A stretch of DNA of 64,000 nucleotides from assembly GCF_030551255.1 (NCBI RefSeq), contig NZ_CP130630.1, positions 3,081,501 to 3,145,500 on the forward strand, written 5' to 3'. The translations under genes and the position numbers were made by a program. Shown here one piece after another: positions 24,783-34,536 of this stretch (the first letter of the stretch is position 1; every line of letters starts with the position of its first letter). The stretch comes from Streptomyces sp. NL15-2K. Its GTDB lineage: Bacteria > Actinomycetota > Actinomycetes > Streptomycetales > Streptomycetaceae. The notes below the pieces were generated by a model. It was given only the letters and a program-made list of their open reading frames with translations. It did no database searches and had not been told where the DNA came from.

Positions 24783-26324
24783 GTGACTGCTCTCACTCTC
24801 AGCACCGCCGCGGCGCCCGGCCTGCGGGCCGACGCGATCGTGATCGGTGTCGCCAAGAGCACCGAGGGCCCGGTCGTCGCACCGGGCGCCGAATCCGTGG
24901 ACAAGGCGTACGACGGCAGGCTCGCCGGCGTCCTGGAGACCCTCGGTGCCTCCGGTGCCGAGGGCGAGGTGACGAAGCTGCCCGCCCCGGCCGGCTTCAA
25001 GGCGCCGCTCGTGGTGGCGGTGGGCCTGGGCGCCGAACCCGAGAAGGACTCCGGGTTCGACGCGGAGGCCCTGCGCAAGGCCGCCGGCGTGGCCGCGCGC
25101 GCCCTTGCCGGTTCCAAGAAGGCCGCGTTCGCGCTGCCCCTCACGGACGCCGCCGACGCCGGCGCGGTCGCCGAGGGCGTACTGCTCGGCGCCTACTCCT
25201 TCGACACCTACAAGGACAGCGGCAAGGACGCGAAGGCCAAGGACGCCAAGGGCAAGAACGGCAAGGCGCCGCTCGCCGAGGCCGCGCTGCTCGGCGGCAA
25301 GCCCCGCGACCGCGCGTACAAGGCGGCCGTCGAGCGCGCCACCGCCGTGTCCGAGGAACTCAACCGGGCCCGCGACCTGATCAACATGCCGCCGAACGAC
25401 CTCAACCCGGAGGCGTTCGCCGCCGTCGCGCAGGCCGCGGCCAAGGAGCACGGCATCAAGGTGCAGGTGCTCGACGAGAAGGCGCTGGTCAAGGACGGAT
25501 ACGGCGGCATCCTGGGCGTCGGCTCCGGCTCGGCGTCGGGCCCGCGGCTGGTGAAGCTGTCGTACACCTCCTCCAAGTCGAAGAAGCACCTCGCCTTCGT
25601 CGGCAAGGGCATCACCTACGACTCGGGCGGCATCTCGCTGAAGCCGGCGGGCCACAACGAGACGATGAAGTGCGACATGAGCGGTGCGGCCGCCGTGCTC
25701 GGCGCGGTGGTCGCCGCCGCCCGTCTGGGGCTCGAGGTCAACGTCACCGGCTGGCTGGCGCTCGCCGAGAACATGCCGTCGGGCTCGGCCACGCGGCCGG
25801 GTGACGTGCTGCGGATGTACAGCGGCAAGACGGTGGAGGTGCTGAACACCGACGCGGAGGGGCGTCTGGTCCTGGCCGACGCGCTGTGGGCGGCGTCGCA
25901 GGAGAAGCCGGACGCGATCCTGGACGTGGCGACGCTGACCGGGGCGATGGTGCTGGCGCTGGGGAACCGGACGTTCGGGATCATGGCCAACGACGACGCC
26001 TTCCGTACGGCGGTGCACGAGGCCGCGGAGGAGGTCGGTGAGCCGACGTGGCCGATGCCGCTGCCGGAGCACCTGCGCAAGGGGATGGACTCCTCCACCG
26101 CCGACATCGCGAACATGGGTGAGCGGATGGGCGGCGGGCTGGTCGCCGGTCTGTTCCTGAAGGAGTTCGTGGGTGAGGGGATCACCTGGGCGCACCTGGA
26201 CATCGCGGGGCCGGCCTTCAACGAGGGCGGGCCTTTCGGGTACACGCCGAAGGGCGGTACGGGCACCGCGGTGCGGACGCTGGTGCGGGTCGCCGAGCTG
26301 ACCGCCGCGGGTGACCTGGGCTGA
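24783..26324 (+). CDS. pepA: leucyl aminopeptidase (M17)
   Basis: Cytosolic M17 aminopeptidase with two metal ions, typically hexameric, which trims N-terminal residues from peptides. The 513-residue protein contains the metal and catalytic motifs FVGKGITYDSGGISLKP, MKCDMSGAAAV and the signature NTDAEGRLVLAD. GTG 24783 gives MTALTLSTAAAP; the ribosome site is weak. It is followed by a strong terminator at 26338. The 238-base gap after cobS repeats TGCCTGTCCAG at its two ends but shows no clear promoter. Confidence 0.95.
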   Translation: MTALTLSTAAAPGLRADAIVIGVAKSTEGPVVAPGAESVDKAYDGRLAGVLETLGASGAEGEVTKLPAPAGFKAPLVVAVGLGAEPEKDSGFDAEALRKAAGVAARALAGSKKAAFALPLTDAADAGAVAEGVLLGAYSFDTYKDSGKDAKAKDAKGKNGKAPLAEAALLGGKPRDRAYKAAVERATAVSEELNRARDLINMPPNDLNPEAFAAVAQAAAKEHGIKVQVLDEKALVKDGYGGILGVGSGSASGPRLVKLSYTSSKSKKHLAFVGKGITYDSGGISLKPAGHNETMKCDMSGAAAVLGAVVAAARLGLEVNVTGWLALAENMPSGSATRPGDVLRMYSGKTVEVLNTDAEGRLVLADALWAASQEKPDAILDVATLTGAMVLALGNRTFGIMANDDAFRTAVHEAAEEVGEPTWPMPLPEHLRKGMDSSTADIANMGERMGGGLVAGLFLKEFVGEGITWAHLDIAGPAFNEGGPFGYTPKGGTGTAVRTLVRVAELTAAGDLG

Positions 26325-26337
26325 GGCCGTTGTCGGT

Positions 26338-26374
26338 GACGGGGCCCCGCGCGCGGGTAGGGCGGGGCCCCGTC
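26338..26374. terminator. terminator after pepA
   Basis: GACGGGGCCCCGC (26338-26350) pairs perfectly with GCGGGGCCCCGTC (26362-26374), an 11-base loop, 14 bases after the pepA stop. Just beyond, TCGTACGA occurs twice (about 26378-26402) and may mark the lpd promoter region. Confidence 0.8.
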
Positions 26375-26574
26375 GCTCGTCGTACGACTCTCGTACGACA
26401 TGAGAGTGCGACGTCTCACACACCGGCCCGGCGTCTCGTCCCGCCTCCACAAGTGCGAAGATGGGCCACGGCAGGACAGGGCCCCCACCGAAGGGCCGAA
26501 GAACGAGCGGCCGGACACCAGCCGCCGACCGGTCACTGGAGACCGGCGTGGCGCACATGCATGGAGGACGTGAC

Positions 26575-27963
26575 GTGGCGAACGACGCCAGCACCGTTTT
26601 CGACCTAGTGATCCTCGGCGGTGGTAGCGGTGGTTACGCCGCGGCCCTGCGCGGGGCGCAGCTGGGCCTGGACGTCGCCCTGATCGAGAAGGACAAGGTC
26701 GGCGGCACCTGCCTGCACCGAGGTTGCATCCCCACCAAGGCCCTGCTGCACGCGGGCGAGATCGCCGACCAGGCCCGCGAGAGCGAGCAGTTCGGTGTGA
26801 AGGCCACCTTCGAGGGCATCGACGTACCGGCCGTCCACAAGTACAAGGACGGGGTCGTCGCCGGCCTGTACAAGGGTCTGCAGGGGCTCATCGCCTCCCG
26901 CAAGGTGACCTACATCGAGGGTGAGGGCCGCCTGTCGTCCCCGACCTCCGTCGATGTGGGCGGTCAGCGCGTCCAGGGCCGCCACGTGCTCCTGGCGACC
27001 GGCTCCGTGCCGAAGTCGCTGCCGGGCCTGGAGATCGACGGCAACCGGATCATCTCCTCCGACCACGCCCTCGTCCTGGACCGCGTGCCTACGTCCGCGA
27101 TCGTCCTCGGCGGCGGTGTCATCGGCGTCGAGTTCGCCTCCGCCTGGAAGTCCTTCGGTACGGACGTCACCGTCATCGAGGGCCTGAAGCACCTCGTCCC
27201 GGTCGAGGACGAGAACTCCTCGAAGCTTCTTGAGCGCGCCTTCCGCAAGCGCGGCATCAAGTTCAACCTGGGCACCTTCTTCTCGAAGGCCGAGTACACC
27301 CAGGACGGTGTCAAGGTCACCCTCGCCGACGGCAAGGAGTTCGAGGCCGAGGTGCTGCTCGTGGCCGTCGGCCGCGGGCCCGTCTCCGCCGGTCTCGGTT
27401 ACGAGGAGCAGGGCGTCGCCATGGACCGCGGCTATGTCCTGGTCGACGAGTACATGCGCACCAACGTCCCGACCATCTCCGCCGTCGGTGACCTGGTCCC
27501 GACGCTCCAGCTCGCGCACGTCGGCTTCGCCGAGGGCATCCTGGTGGCGGAGCGTCTGGCCGGTCTGAAGACGGTCCCGATCGACTACGACGGTGTCCCG
27601 CGGGTGACGTACTGCCACCCGGAGGTCGCCTCCGTCGGTATCACCGAGGCCAAGGCCAAGGAGATCTACGGCGCGGACAAGGTCGTCGCTCTGAAGTACA
27701 ACCTGGCGGGCAACGGCAAGAGCAAGATCCTGAACACCGCGGGCGAGATCAAGCTCGTCCAGGTCAAGGACGGTGCCGTGGTCGGCGTCCACATGGTCGG
27801 CGACCGCATGGGCGAGCAGGTCGGCGAAGCCCAGCTGATCTACAACTGGGAAGCGCTGCCCGCCGAGGTGGCCCAGCTCGTCCACGCCCACCCCACGCAG
27901 AACGAGGCTCTCGGCGAGGCCCACCTGGCCCTGGCCGGCAAGCCCCTCCACGCGCACGACTGA
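26575..27963 (+). CDS. lpdA: dihydrolipoamide dehydrogenase (E3)
   Basis: FAD enzyme that reoxidises lipoyl groups of 2-oxoacid dehydrogenase complexes with NAD. The 462-residue protein has the FAD motif LGGGSGGYAAALRG, the redox disulfide in GGTCLHRGCIPTK (about C45/C50), the NAD motif LGGGVIGVEFAS and the C-terminal HAHPTQNEALGEA His-Glu pair. GTG 26575 is set by GGAGGA six bases upstream. sucB follows after 62 bases on the same strand, so E3 and E2 are probably one operon. Confidence 0.96.
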   Translation: MANDASTVFDLVILGGGSGGYAAALRGAQLGLDVALIEKDKVGGTCLHRGCIPTKALLHAGEIADQARESEQFGVKATFEGIDVPAVHKYKDGVVAGLYKGLQGLIASRKVTYIEGEGRLSSPTSVDVGGQRVQGRHVLLATGSVPKSLPGLEIDGNRIISSDHALVLDRVPTSAIVLGGGVIGVEFASAWKSFGTDVTVIEGLKHLVPVEDENSSKLLERAFRKRGIKFNLGTFFSKAEYTQDGVKVTLADGKEFEAEVLLVAVGRGPVSAGLGYEEQGVAMDRGYVLVDEYMRTNVPTISAVGDLVPTLQLAHVGFAEGILVAERLAGLKTVPIDYDGVPRVTYCHPEVASVGITEAKAKEIYGADKVVALKYNLAGNGKSKILNTAGEIKLVQVKDGAVVGVHMVGDRMGEQVGEAQLIYNWEALPAEVAQLVHAHPTQNEALGEAHLALAGKPLHAHD

Positions 27964-28025
27964 CCCTCGGTCGACGAACGCGACGACACAGACTTCCGCA
28001 CTTTCCGTAAGGAGCAACCGAAACC

Positions 28026-29732
28026 ATGGCGGTTTCCGTAACCCTTCCGGCGCTCGGCGAGAGCGTCACCGAGGGCACTGTCACTCGCTGGCTGAAGGCC
28101 GAGGGCGAACGCGTCGAGGCCGACGAGCCGCTGCTCGAGGTGTCGACCGACAAGGTCGACACCGAGATCCCCTCGCCCGCCGCCGGTGTCCTGGCGTCCA
28201 TCAAGGTCGCCGAGGACGAGACCGTTGAGGTCGGCGCCGAGCTGGCCGTCATCGACGACGGCACGGGCGCCCCCGCTGCCGCCCCGGCCCCGGCCGTCGA
28301 GGAGGTCGCCGCCCCGCCGGCGCCCGAGCCCACCCCGGCCGCCCAGCCGTCCACCGAGCAGGCCGCTCCGGCCCCCGCTCCCACCGCCGAGGCCGCCGCC
28401 GGTGCCGGCTCCGCCGAGGGCACGGACGTCGTCCTGCCCGCGCTCGGCGAGTCCGTCACCGAGGGCACCGTCACCCGCTGGCTGAAGGCGGTCGGCGACT
28501 CCGTCGAGGCCGACGAGCCGCTGCTGGAGGTGTCGACCGACAAGGTGGACACCGAGATCCCGGCGCCCACCTCCGGTGTGCTGCTCGAGATCACGGTCGG
28601 CGAGGACGAGACCGCCGAGGTCGGTGCCAAGCTGGCCGTCATCGGCGCTCCGGGGGCGGCTCCGGCCGCTGCTCCGGCCCCCGCCGCTCCGGCCCCGGCC
28701 CCGGCTGCCGAGGCCCCTGCCCCGGCCCCGGCTCCGGCACCCGCCCCCGCGGCACCGGCCGCTCCGGCTCCGGCTCCCGCCGCGCAGGCCACCGACGAGG
28801 GCGCCTACGTCACCCCGCTGGTGCGCAAGCTCGCCGCCGAGAACGGCGTCGACCTGGCCACCGTCAAGGGCACCGGCGTCGGCGGCCGTATCCGCAAGCA
28901 GGACGTCATCGCCGCCGCCGAGGCCGCGAAGGCCGCCGCCGCCGCTCCGGCTCCGGCCGCTGCCGCCGCTCCGGCCGCCGCCAAGAAGGCGCCGACGCTG
29001 GAGGCCTCCCCCCTCCGTGGCCAGACCGTCAAGATGCCGCGCATCCGCAAGGTCATCGGCGACAACATGGTCAAGGCCCTGCACGAGCAGGCCCAGCTGT
29101 CCTCGGTGGTCGAGGTCGACGTCACCCGCCTGATGAAGCTGCGCGGCCGGGCCAAGGACGCGTTCGCGGCCCGTGAGGGCGTCAAGCTCTCCCCGATGCC
29201 GTTCTTCGTCAAGGCGGCGGCCCAGGCGCTGAAGGCCCACGCGCCCGTCAACGCCCGGATCAACGTGGACGAGGGCACGATCACCTACTTCGACACCGAG
29301 AACATCGGTATCGCGGTGGACTCCGAGAAGGGCCTGATGACCCCGGTCATCAAGAACGCCGGTGACCTCAACCTCGCCGGTATCGCCAAGGCCACGGCGG
29401 AGCTCGCGGGCAAGGTCCGCGGCAACAAGATCACCCCGGACGAGCTGTCCGGCGCGACCTTCACCATCAGCAACACCGGTTCGCGCGGTGCGCTGTTCGA
29501 CACGATCATCGTGCCGCCGGGTCAGGTCGCGATCCTCGGCATCGGTGCCACGGTCAAGCGCCCGGCCGTCATCGAGACGGAGGAAGGCACGGTCATCGGC
29601 GTCCGCGACATGACGTACCTGACCCTGTCCTACGACCACCGCCTGGTGGACGGCGCCGACGCGGCCCGTTACCTGACCGCGGTCAAGGCGATCCTGGAGG
29701 CGGGCGAGTTCGAGGTCGAGCTCGGCCTCTGA
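28026..29732 (+). CDS. sucB: dihydrolipoamide acyltransferase (E2), two lipoyl domains
   Basis: Core E2 of 2-oxoacid dehydrogenase complexes, 568 residues. Two lipoyl domains have their Lys in STDKVDTE (about 43 and 173), joined by long Ala/Pro linkers. A subunit-binding domain lies about 260-295 ([18 protein letters not shown]). The catalytic domain ends with the acyltransfer motif [12 protein letters not shown] (His near 538). Databases often call it succinyltransferase, but in actinobacteria this E2 serves pyruvate dehydrogenase; aceE two genes away fits that. It needs lipoate, made by lipB and lipA in this window. ATG with AAGGAG upstream. Confidence 0.94.
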   Translation: MAVSVTLPALGESVTEGTVTRWLKAEGERVEADEPLLEVSTDKVDTEIPSPAAGVLASIKVAEDETVEVGAELAVIDDGTGAPAAAPAPAVEEVAAPPAPEPTPAAQPSTEQAAPAPAPTAEAAAGAGSAEGTDVVLPALGESVTEGTVTRWLKAVGDSVEADEPLLEVSTDKVDTEIPAPTSGVLLEITVGEDETAEVGAKLAVIGAPGAAPAAAPAPAAPAPAPAAEAPAPAPAPAPAPAAPAAPAPAPAAQATDEGAYVTPLVRKLAAENGVDLATVKGTGVGGRIRKQDVIAAAEAAKAAAAAPAPAAAAAPAAAKKAPTLEASPLRGQTVKMPRIRKVIGDNMVKALHEQAQLSSVVEVDVTRLMKLRGRAKDAFAAREGVKLSPMPFFVKAAAQALKAHAPVNARINVDEGTITYFDTENIGIAVDSEKGLMTPVIKNAGDLNLAGIAKATAELAGKVRGNKITPDELSGATFTISNTGSRGALFDTIIVPPGQVAILGIGATVKRPAVIETEEGTVIGVRDMTYLTLSYDHRLVDGADAARYLTAVKAILEAGEFEVELGL

Positions 29733-29803
29733 CCTGGCGGTCCGCGAGGGCCGAGGATCTCAACGAAGTCGAGTTTGGCCTGTAACCACCAACTCGCTTG
29801 TAC

Positions 29804-29838
29804 GGTGCCCCCGTCCGGAGCTTCCGGGCGGGGGCACC
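29804..29838. terminator. terminator between sucB and the minus-strand lipoprotein gene
   Basis: A 15-bp stem (29804-29818 with 29824-29838, one G-T pair) around five bases. It separates convergent genes and can serve both. Confidence 0.8.
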
Positions 29839-29845
29839 GCGTTTC

Positions 29846-30568
29846 TCACCTCGGCGTCAGCCGCTTGTCCGACCACCCCACCAGCGACTCCACCCACACA
29901 TTCGGGATCGACAGCTTCACCGCGGGCGTCAGGCGCCGCGTCTTGTACGCCTTCAGCACGTCGTACGTGGCGTCGAGGCAGTCCCGTGAGGTGAGCTTGC
30001 CGGTCTTCGGGTCGACGCCGACGAGGAAGCCCCGGGCGGCGACGGTACGGATCGTCGCGCGGGCCGCCGCCACGTCGTACGTCGAAGAGCCGGTGCAGCG
30101 GTAACGGCTGTACGGGTGCTCGGACTTGCCGGGGATGGGGGTCCCCCCGCGCGAGCGAAGCCGAGCGTGGGGGAGGGCGTCCCGCGACATCTCGCTGAGC
30201 ATGCGCGCGTACGACCCCTCCGCGTGCCAGGCGCCGATGTCGCCGCCGGGCGGCGTGTACAGCTTGCCGCTCGGGTTCTCGACCGCGCCGTACACCCAGC
30301 GGTCGCCGCCCGGGACGCGGAAACCCCAGCCGACGTGGCCGAACCGCTGTGCCCCGTCCGGCTTGATGAAGACGCAGGCGCCGCCGGGGCCGACGGGCTG
30401 TCCCGCCGCCGCGGCCGGCCCCGCCATGCCGGTGATCCGCTCCGTGCCGGTCGGTTTCGCCTCCGCCCGTGTGGACGTCTGCCGGCAGCCCGTCACGCCC
30501 ACGAGCGCGGCGAGCACGGCCACCGTGGCCGTCCAGCTCAGCGGTCCACGCAGTCCCCCGATGTTCAT
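29846..30568 (-). CDS. secreted lipoprotein, unknown function, carrying a repeat-encoded insert
   Basis: A 240-residue protein with a lipoprotein signal (lipobox LVGVTGC, Cys near 28). The mature part has a few Cys and the motif CVFIKPDGAQRFGHVGWGF, loosely reminiscent of NlpC/P60-type papain folds; I do not claim that family. ATG 30568. Residues about 132-145 (LPHARLRSRGGTPI) are encoded by the 42-bp repeat at 30134-30175 and interrupt SRD/GKSEHPYSRY. The gene still reads through, so it is not broken. Confidence 0.7.
   Translation of the reverse strand: MNIGGLRGPLSWTATVAVLAALVGVTGCRQTSTRAEAKPTGTERITGMAGPAAAAGQPVGPGGACVFIKPDGAQRFGHVGWGFRVPGGDRWVYGAVENPSGKLYTPPGGDIGAWHAEGSYARMLSEMSRDALPHARLRSRGGTPIPGKSEHPYSRYRCTGSSTYDVAAARATIRTVAARGFLVGVDPKTGKLTSRDCLDATYDVLKAYKTRRLTPAVKLSIPNVWVESLVGWSDKRLTPR
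30134..30175. repeat. 42-bp repeat, copy C, in frame within a lipoprotein gene
   Basis: Nearly the same as 7546-7587 and the same strand. Read on the minus strand it adds 14 codons, LPHARLRSRGGTPI, in the same reading frame as copy B in the methyltransferase. Confidence 0.8.
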
Positions 30569-30749
30569 GCCGTCCCCCAGTCATACCGAGGGGCACCCCG
30601 GCGGGAGCCCTCTGCCGACCGCGACACCGATCGAGCCCGCAGGGTTCCCCGTCTTGACAGAAGACACCCGGCTGAGAGCGTGTAAGCCTTGTCTCACCTG
30701 CGCGAAAGCGCCCCCGTGCGCCCCTCCCCGACGGGCGAGCGGCCTTATT

Positions 30750-30764
30750 GTCTAAACGTCAAAC
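30750..30764 (+). promoter_or_regulatory. candidate GntR (FadR-type) autoregulatory site
   Basis: TTGTCTAAACGTCAA is an imperfect dyad (TTGTC/GTCAA) 41 bases upstream of the GntR gene, similar in style to FadR-subfamily operators. Assignment rests on position and symmetry only. Confidence 0.35.
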
Positions 30765-30805
30765 GCCCGCGGGGCCGATGGGCGGCCCCTCCCTAAGGAG
30801 CCCTC

Positions 30806-31429
30806 ATGACCGCGCCCGTCGTCCACTCGCTGCGCGAGCAGATCCGCGAGCACATCGTGGAGGGGATCGTCAGCGGGCGCTGGAAGCCGGGCGAGCGGAT
30901 CGTCGAGCGGCGGATCGCCACCGAGCTGGAGGTCAGTCAGACGCCGGTGCGGGAGGCGCTGCGGGAGCTGGAGTCGCTGCGGCTGATCGAGTCGGCGCCG
31001 AACAAGGGCGTGCGGGTGCGGAACCTGACGGCGGCCGATCTGGAGGAGTCGTATCCGGTCCGGGCCGGCCTGGAGGCGATCGCGGCGGAGCTGGCGGCGG
31101 GGCGGCTGGCGGAGGACTGCTCGGCCCTGGAACCACACGTCGCCGCCCTGTACGAGGCCGACCGCAAGTCGGACGGGACGGGCCAGGTGCGGCACACGGT
31201 CGCCTTCCACCGCGAGCTGGTCCGGGCGGCGGGCAACTCGGTGCTGCTGCACACCTGGGAGGGCCTCGGCATCGAGGTGTTCACGGCGCTGTCGATCCGC
31301 TGGCTGGGGACGGTGCAGCAGTCGTATGCGGAGGAGCACGAAGAGCTGGTGGCCGCGTTCCAGCGGCGGGACCCGCGGATCGCCGAGATCGTGAAGGCGC
31401 ATGTGCTGGGGTGCGCGCCGCGTGCGTGA
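30806..31429 (+). CDS. GntR-family regulator, FadR/FCD subfamily
   Basis: A 207-residue DNA-binding protein. The N-terminal winged helix is clear (LREQIREHIVEGIVSGRWKP, then IATELEVSQTPVREALREL). The C-terminal all-helical FCD-type domain has FHRELVRAAGN with likely metal/ligand histidines. The ATG has AAGGAG six bases upstream. It stands immediately before aceE and, like E. coli PdhR, may control pyruvate dehydrogenase genes; this is inference from position. Confidence 0.9.
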   Translation: MTAPVVHSLREQIREHIVEGIVSGRWKPGERIVERRIATELEVSQTPVREALRELESLRLIESAPNKGVRVRNLTAADLEESYPVRAGLEAIAAELAAGRLAEDCSALEPHVAALYEADRKSDGTGQVRHTVAFHRELVRAAGNSVLLHTWEGLGIEVFTALSIRWLGTVQQSYAEEHEELVAAFQRRDPRIAEIVKAHVLGCAPRA

Positions 31430-31431
31430 CC

Positions 31432-31451
31432 TTGAGCGGACCCCCGCTCAA
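31432..31451 (+). terminator. short hairpin after the GntR gene
   Basis: TTGAGCGG (31432-31439) and CCGCTCAA (31444-31451) pair perfectly around four bases, starting two bases after the stop codon. Confidence 0.6.
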
Positions 31452-31561
31452 ACGCACGCTCACCTGCGAGAATCCACGACTGGCAACGACACCCGGTGCC
31501 GCCGCGGGAGGCACCCCGTGCCTACTTTCTCGTGATCAAGATGTTTTGCCTCTCAACCCTT

Positions 31562-31578
31562 TGATCGATCATCGATCA
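31562..31578 (+). promoter_or_regulatory. perfect 17-bp palindrome upstream of aceE
   Basis: TGATCGAT-C-ATCGATCA is perfectly symmetrical and lies about 146 bases before the aceE start in an otherwise gene-free 294-base gap. AT-rich bases flank it (TTTTGCCT, GTTACAG). Strong candidate operator for aceE; the adjacent GntR protein is the obvious but unproven binder. Confidence 0.55.
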
Positions 31579-31723
31579 GGGAGTTACAGTCGCCGACGGG
31601 CCAAGCGGTGGAAGCCGCGTGGTGTCACAGCACCGAGGCCCTCAGCCCTGTCCTGCCAAAGACCAAGGGCAACCCCCCAGACCCCTCATAGGGAACCCCC
31701 CTTCGACTGAGGAAGGCGGCGAC

Positions 31724-34426
31724 ATGACCGACCCCAACGCCATCCAGCAGAGCGCGCTCGACCAGCTCCCGGACCGGGATCCGGAGGAGACCGCCGAATG
31801 GCAGGCCTCGCTGGACGCGGTCGCCCAGGCGGCCGGGCCGCACCGTGCCGCGTACCTGATGCGGCGCACGCTGGAGCGTGCCGAGGGCGCCGGTATCGCC
31901 CTGCCCAAGCTCCTCGAGACCGACTACGTCAACACCATCCCCACGCCCGCCGAGCCCGCCGTACCGGGTGACGAGGCGCTGGAGGCCCGGATCACCGCGT
32001 GGAACCGCTGGAACGCGGCCGCGATGGTGACCAGGGGCAGCAAACACGGCGTCGGCGGCCACATCGCCACCTTCGCCTCCGCCGCCTGGCTGTACGAGAC
32101 CGGCTTCAACCACTTCTTCCACGGCAAGGAGGGCGACGGCTCCGGCGACCAGCTCTACATCCAGGGCCACGCCTCCCCCGGCATCTACGCCCGCGCCTTC
32201 CTCGACGGACGGCTGGACGAGTCGCACCTCGACCACTTCCGTCAGGAGGCCGGCGGCAACGGCCTGCCCTCCTACCCGCACCCGCGCCGCCTGCCCTGGC
32301 TGTGGGAGTTCCCGACGGTGTCGATGGGCCTCGGCCCGCTGTCGGCGATCTACCAGGCGCGCTTCAACCGCTACCTCACCGCCCGCGGCATCAAGGACGT
32401 CTCCCAGTCCCACGTCTGGGCCTTCCTCGGCGACGGCGAGATGGACGAGCCCGAGTCGACGGCGGCCCTCGCGCTCGCCTCCCGTGAGGAGCTGGACAAC
32501 CTCACCTTCGTCATCAACTGCAACCTGCAGCGTCTCGACGGCCCGGTCCGCGCCAACTTCAAGATCGTGCAGGAGCTGGAGGCCCAGTTCCGCGGCGCCG
32601 GCTGGAACGTCATCAAGACGCTGTGGGGTACGGCCTGGGACGAGCTGTTCCAGCTCGACGCCACGGGCGCGCTCGTACGACGGCTCCGTGAGGTACCGGA
32701 CGCCCAGGTGCAGACGTACCAGACCCGCGACGCCGCCTACATCCGCCAGGACTTCTTCGGCTCCGACCCGGCGCTCGTCGAGATGGCGAAGCTGCTGAGC
32801 GACGACAAGATCCTGGAGTGTTTCCACCTCTCCCGCGGTGGTCACGAGGCGCGCAAGGTGTACGCGGCCTACAAGGCGGCCGTCGAGCACAAGGGCGCCC
32901 CGACGGTCATCCTGGCCCAGACGGTCAAGGGCCACACCCTCGGCGAGGGCTTCGCGTCGAAGAACGCCAACCACCAGATGAAGAAGCTGACGGTGGACGA
33001 GTTCAAGGCGATGCGTGACCGGCTCGAACTGCCCATCTCGGACAGCCAGTTCGTCGACGGAGTCGTTCCCTACGGCCACCCGGGCGCCGACTCCCCCGAG
33101 GTCCGCTACCTCCAGGAGCGCCGCGCGGCCCTCGGCGGCCCGGCCCCGGCCCGCCGTACGCACGCGCTCGCCCCGCTCCCCTCCCCCGCCGAGAAGGCCT
33201 TCGCCTCCTTCGACAAGGGCTCCGGCTCGCAGAACGTCGCCACCACGATGGCGTTCGTCCGTCTGATCAAGGACCTGGTCCGCGACAAGGAGTCCGGCAA
33301 GCGCTGGGTGCCGATCGTCCCCGACGAGGCACGCACCTTCGGCATGGAGTCGCTCTTCCCCTCGCTCGGCATCTACTCGCCCAAGGGCCAGACGTACGAG
33401 CCGGTCGACCGCGACCAGCTGATGTACTACAAGGAGGCCAAGAACGGCCAGATCCTCAACGAGGGGATCACCGAGGCCGGTTCGATGGCCGACTTCATCG
33501 CAGCCGCCACCGCGTACTCCACGCACGGCGAGGCGATGATCCCGTTCTACATCTTCTACTCGATGTTCGGCTGGCAGCGCACGGCCGACCAGATGTGGCA
33601 GCTCGGCGACCAGCTCGGCCGCGGCTTCCTGGTCGGCGCGACCGCGGGACGGACCACGCTCACCGGCGAGGGCCTCCAGCACGCCGACGGCCACTCCCCC
33701 GTCATCGCCGCGACCAACCCGGCCGCGCTGACGTACGACCCCGCCTTCGCGTACGAGATCGCGACGATCGTCAAGGACGGTCTGCGCCGGATGTACGGCG
33801 AGGCGGCCCCGGGTGAGGACCCGAACGTCTTCTACTACCTCACCGTCTACAACGAGCCGCTGCCGCAGCCGGCCAAGCCGTCCGGCGCCGGCGTCGACGA
33901 GGGCATCGTCAAGGGCCTGTACCGCTTCAACACGGCGGAGTCGGCGGGTCTTTCGCCGGTCGCCAACGCCCCGCGCATCCAGCTGCTGGGCTCCGGCACG
34001 GCGATCCACTGGGTCATCGAGGCGCAGAAGCTGCTCGCCGAGGAGTGGGGTGTCGCGGCCGACGTGTGGTCCGCGACCTCCTGGACCGAGCTGCGGCGCG
34101 ACGCCCTGGAGGCCGACGGGGCCCTGCTGCGGGGCGAGGAGCGGGTGCCGTACCTCCGTCAGGCGCTCCAGGGTGCCGAGGGCCCGGTGCTGGCGGTCTC
34201 CGACTACATGCGCCAGGTGCCCGACCAGATCGCGCAGTGGGTCGAGCAGGACTACTCCTCGCTGGGCGCCGACGGCTTCGGTCTGTCGGACACCCGTGAG
34301 GCCGCCCGCCGCCACTTCGGCGTCGACGCCCAGTCGGTCGTCGTCGCGGCGCTGGCCCAGCTGGCCCGGCGCGGCGAGGTCAAGGCGACGGCGGTGAAGG
34401 AGGCGCGGGAGCGGTACGGCCTGTAG
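31724..34426 (+). CDS. aceE: pyruvate dehydrogenase E1 component (homodimeric type)
   Basis: Thiamine-diphosphate enzyme that decarboxylates pyruvate and acetylates the lipoyl group of E2. The 900-residue length is typical of AceE. The ThDP motif begins FLGDGEMDEPES near residue 235 and ends in NCNLQRLDGP. GHTLGEGFASKNANHQMKK is a conserved active-site loop. ATG 31724 is set by GAGGAAGG seven bases upstream. With sucB and lpdA upstream it supplies the full complex. It is followed by a strong terminator at 34443 and preceded by a possible operator at 31562. Confidence 0.96.
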   Translation: MTDPNAIQQSALDQLPDRDPEETAEWQASLDAVAQAAGPHRAAYLMRRTLERAEGAGIALPKLLETDYVNTIPTPAEPAVPGDEALEARITAWNRWNAAAMVTRGSKHGVGGHIATFASAAWLYETGFNHFFHGKEGDGSGDQLYIQGHASPGIYARAFLDGRLDESHLDHFRQEAGGNGLPSYPHPRRLPWLWEFPTVSMGLGPLSAIYQARFNRYLTARGIKDVSQSHVWAFLGDGEMDEPESTAALALASREELDNLTFVINCNLQRLDGPVRANFKIVQELEAQFRGAGWNVIKTLWGTAWDELFQLDATGALVRRLREVPDAQVQTYQTRDAAYIRQDFFGSDPALVEMAKLLSDDKILECFHLSRGGHEARKVYAAYKAAVEHKGAPTVILAQTVKGHTLGEGFASKNANHQMKKLTVDEFKAMRDRLELPISDSQFVDGVVPYGHPGADSPEVRYLQERRAALGGPAPARRTHALAPLPSPAEKAFASFDKGSGSQNVATTMAFVRLIKDLVRDKESGKRWVPIVPDEARTFGMESLFPSLGIYSPKGQTYEPVDRDQLMYYKEAKNGQILNEGITEAGSMADFIAAATAYSTHGEAMIPFYIFYSMFGWQRTADQMWQLGDQLGRGFLVGATAGRTTLTGEGLQHADGHSPVIAATNPAALTYDPAFAYEIATIVKDGLRRMYGEAAPGEDPNVFYYLTVYNEPLPQPAKPSGAGVDEGIVKGLYRFNTAESAGLSPVANAPRIQLLGSGTAIHWVIEAQKLLAEEWGVAADVWSATSWTELRRDALEADGALLRGEERVPYLRQALQGAEGPVLAVSDYMRQVPDQIAQWVEQDYSSLGADGFGLSDTREAARRHFGVDAQSVVVAALAQLARRGEVKATAVKEARERYGL

Positions 34427-34442
34427 GGCATCGCTCTTGTGT

Positions 34443-34476
34443 GAAGGGGGGTACGGCGTTCGCCGTGCCCCCCTTC
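34443..34476 (+). terminator. strong terminator after aceE
   Basis: A 16-bp stem (34443-34458 with 34461-34476, one G-T pair) closed by TT, in practice a TTCG-like tight loop, 16 bases after the aceE stop. Confidence 0.85.
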
Positions 34477-34536
34477 CTTGTCGCGCCTCGTCTCGCCGCC
34501 CCCTTCCTTGTCAGTGGGCCCCGGCATGATGGCCGT

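Noticed and set aside
31625..34315. An 896-codon frame opposite aceE
   Set aside because: Shadow of aceE, which is a complete, recognisable enzyme on the plus strand.
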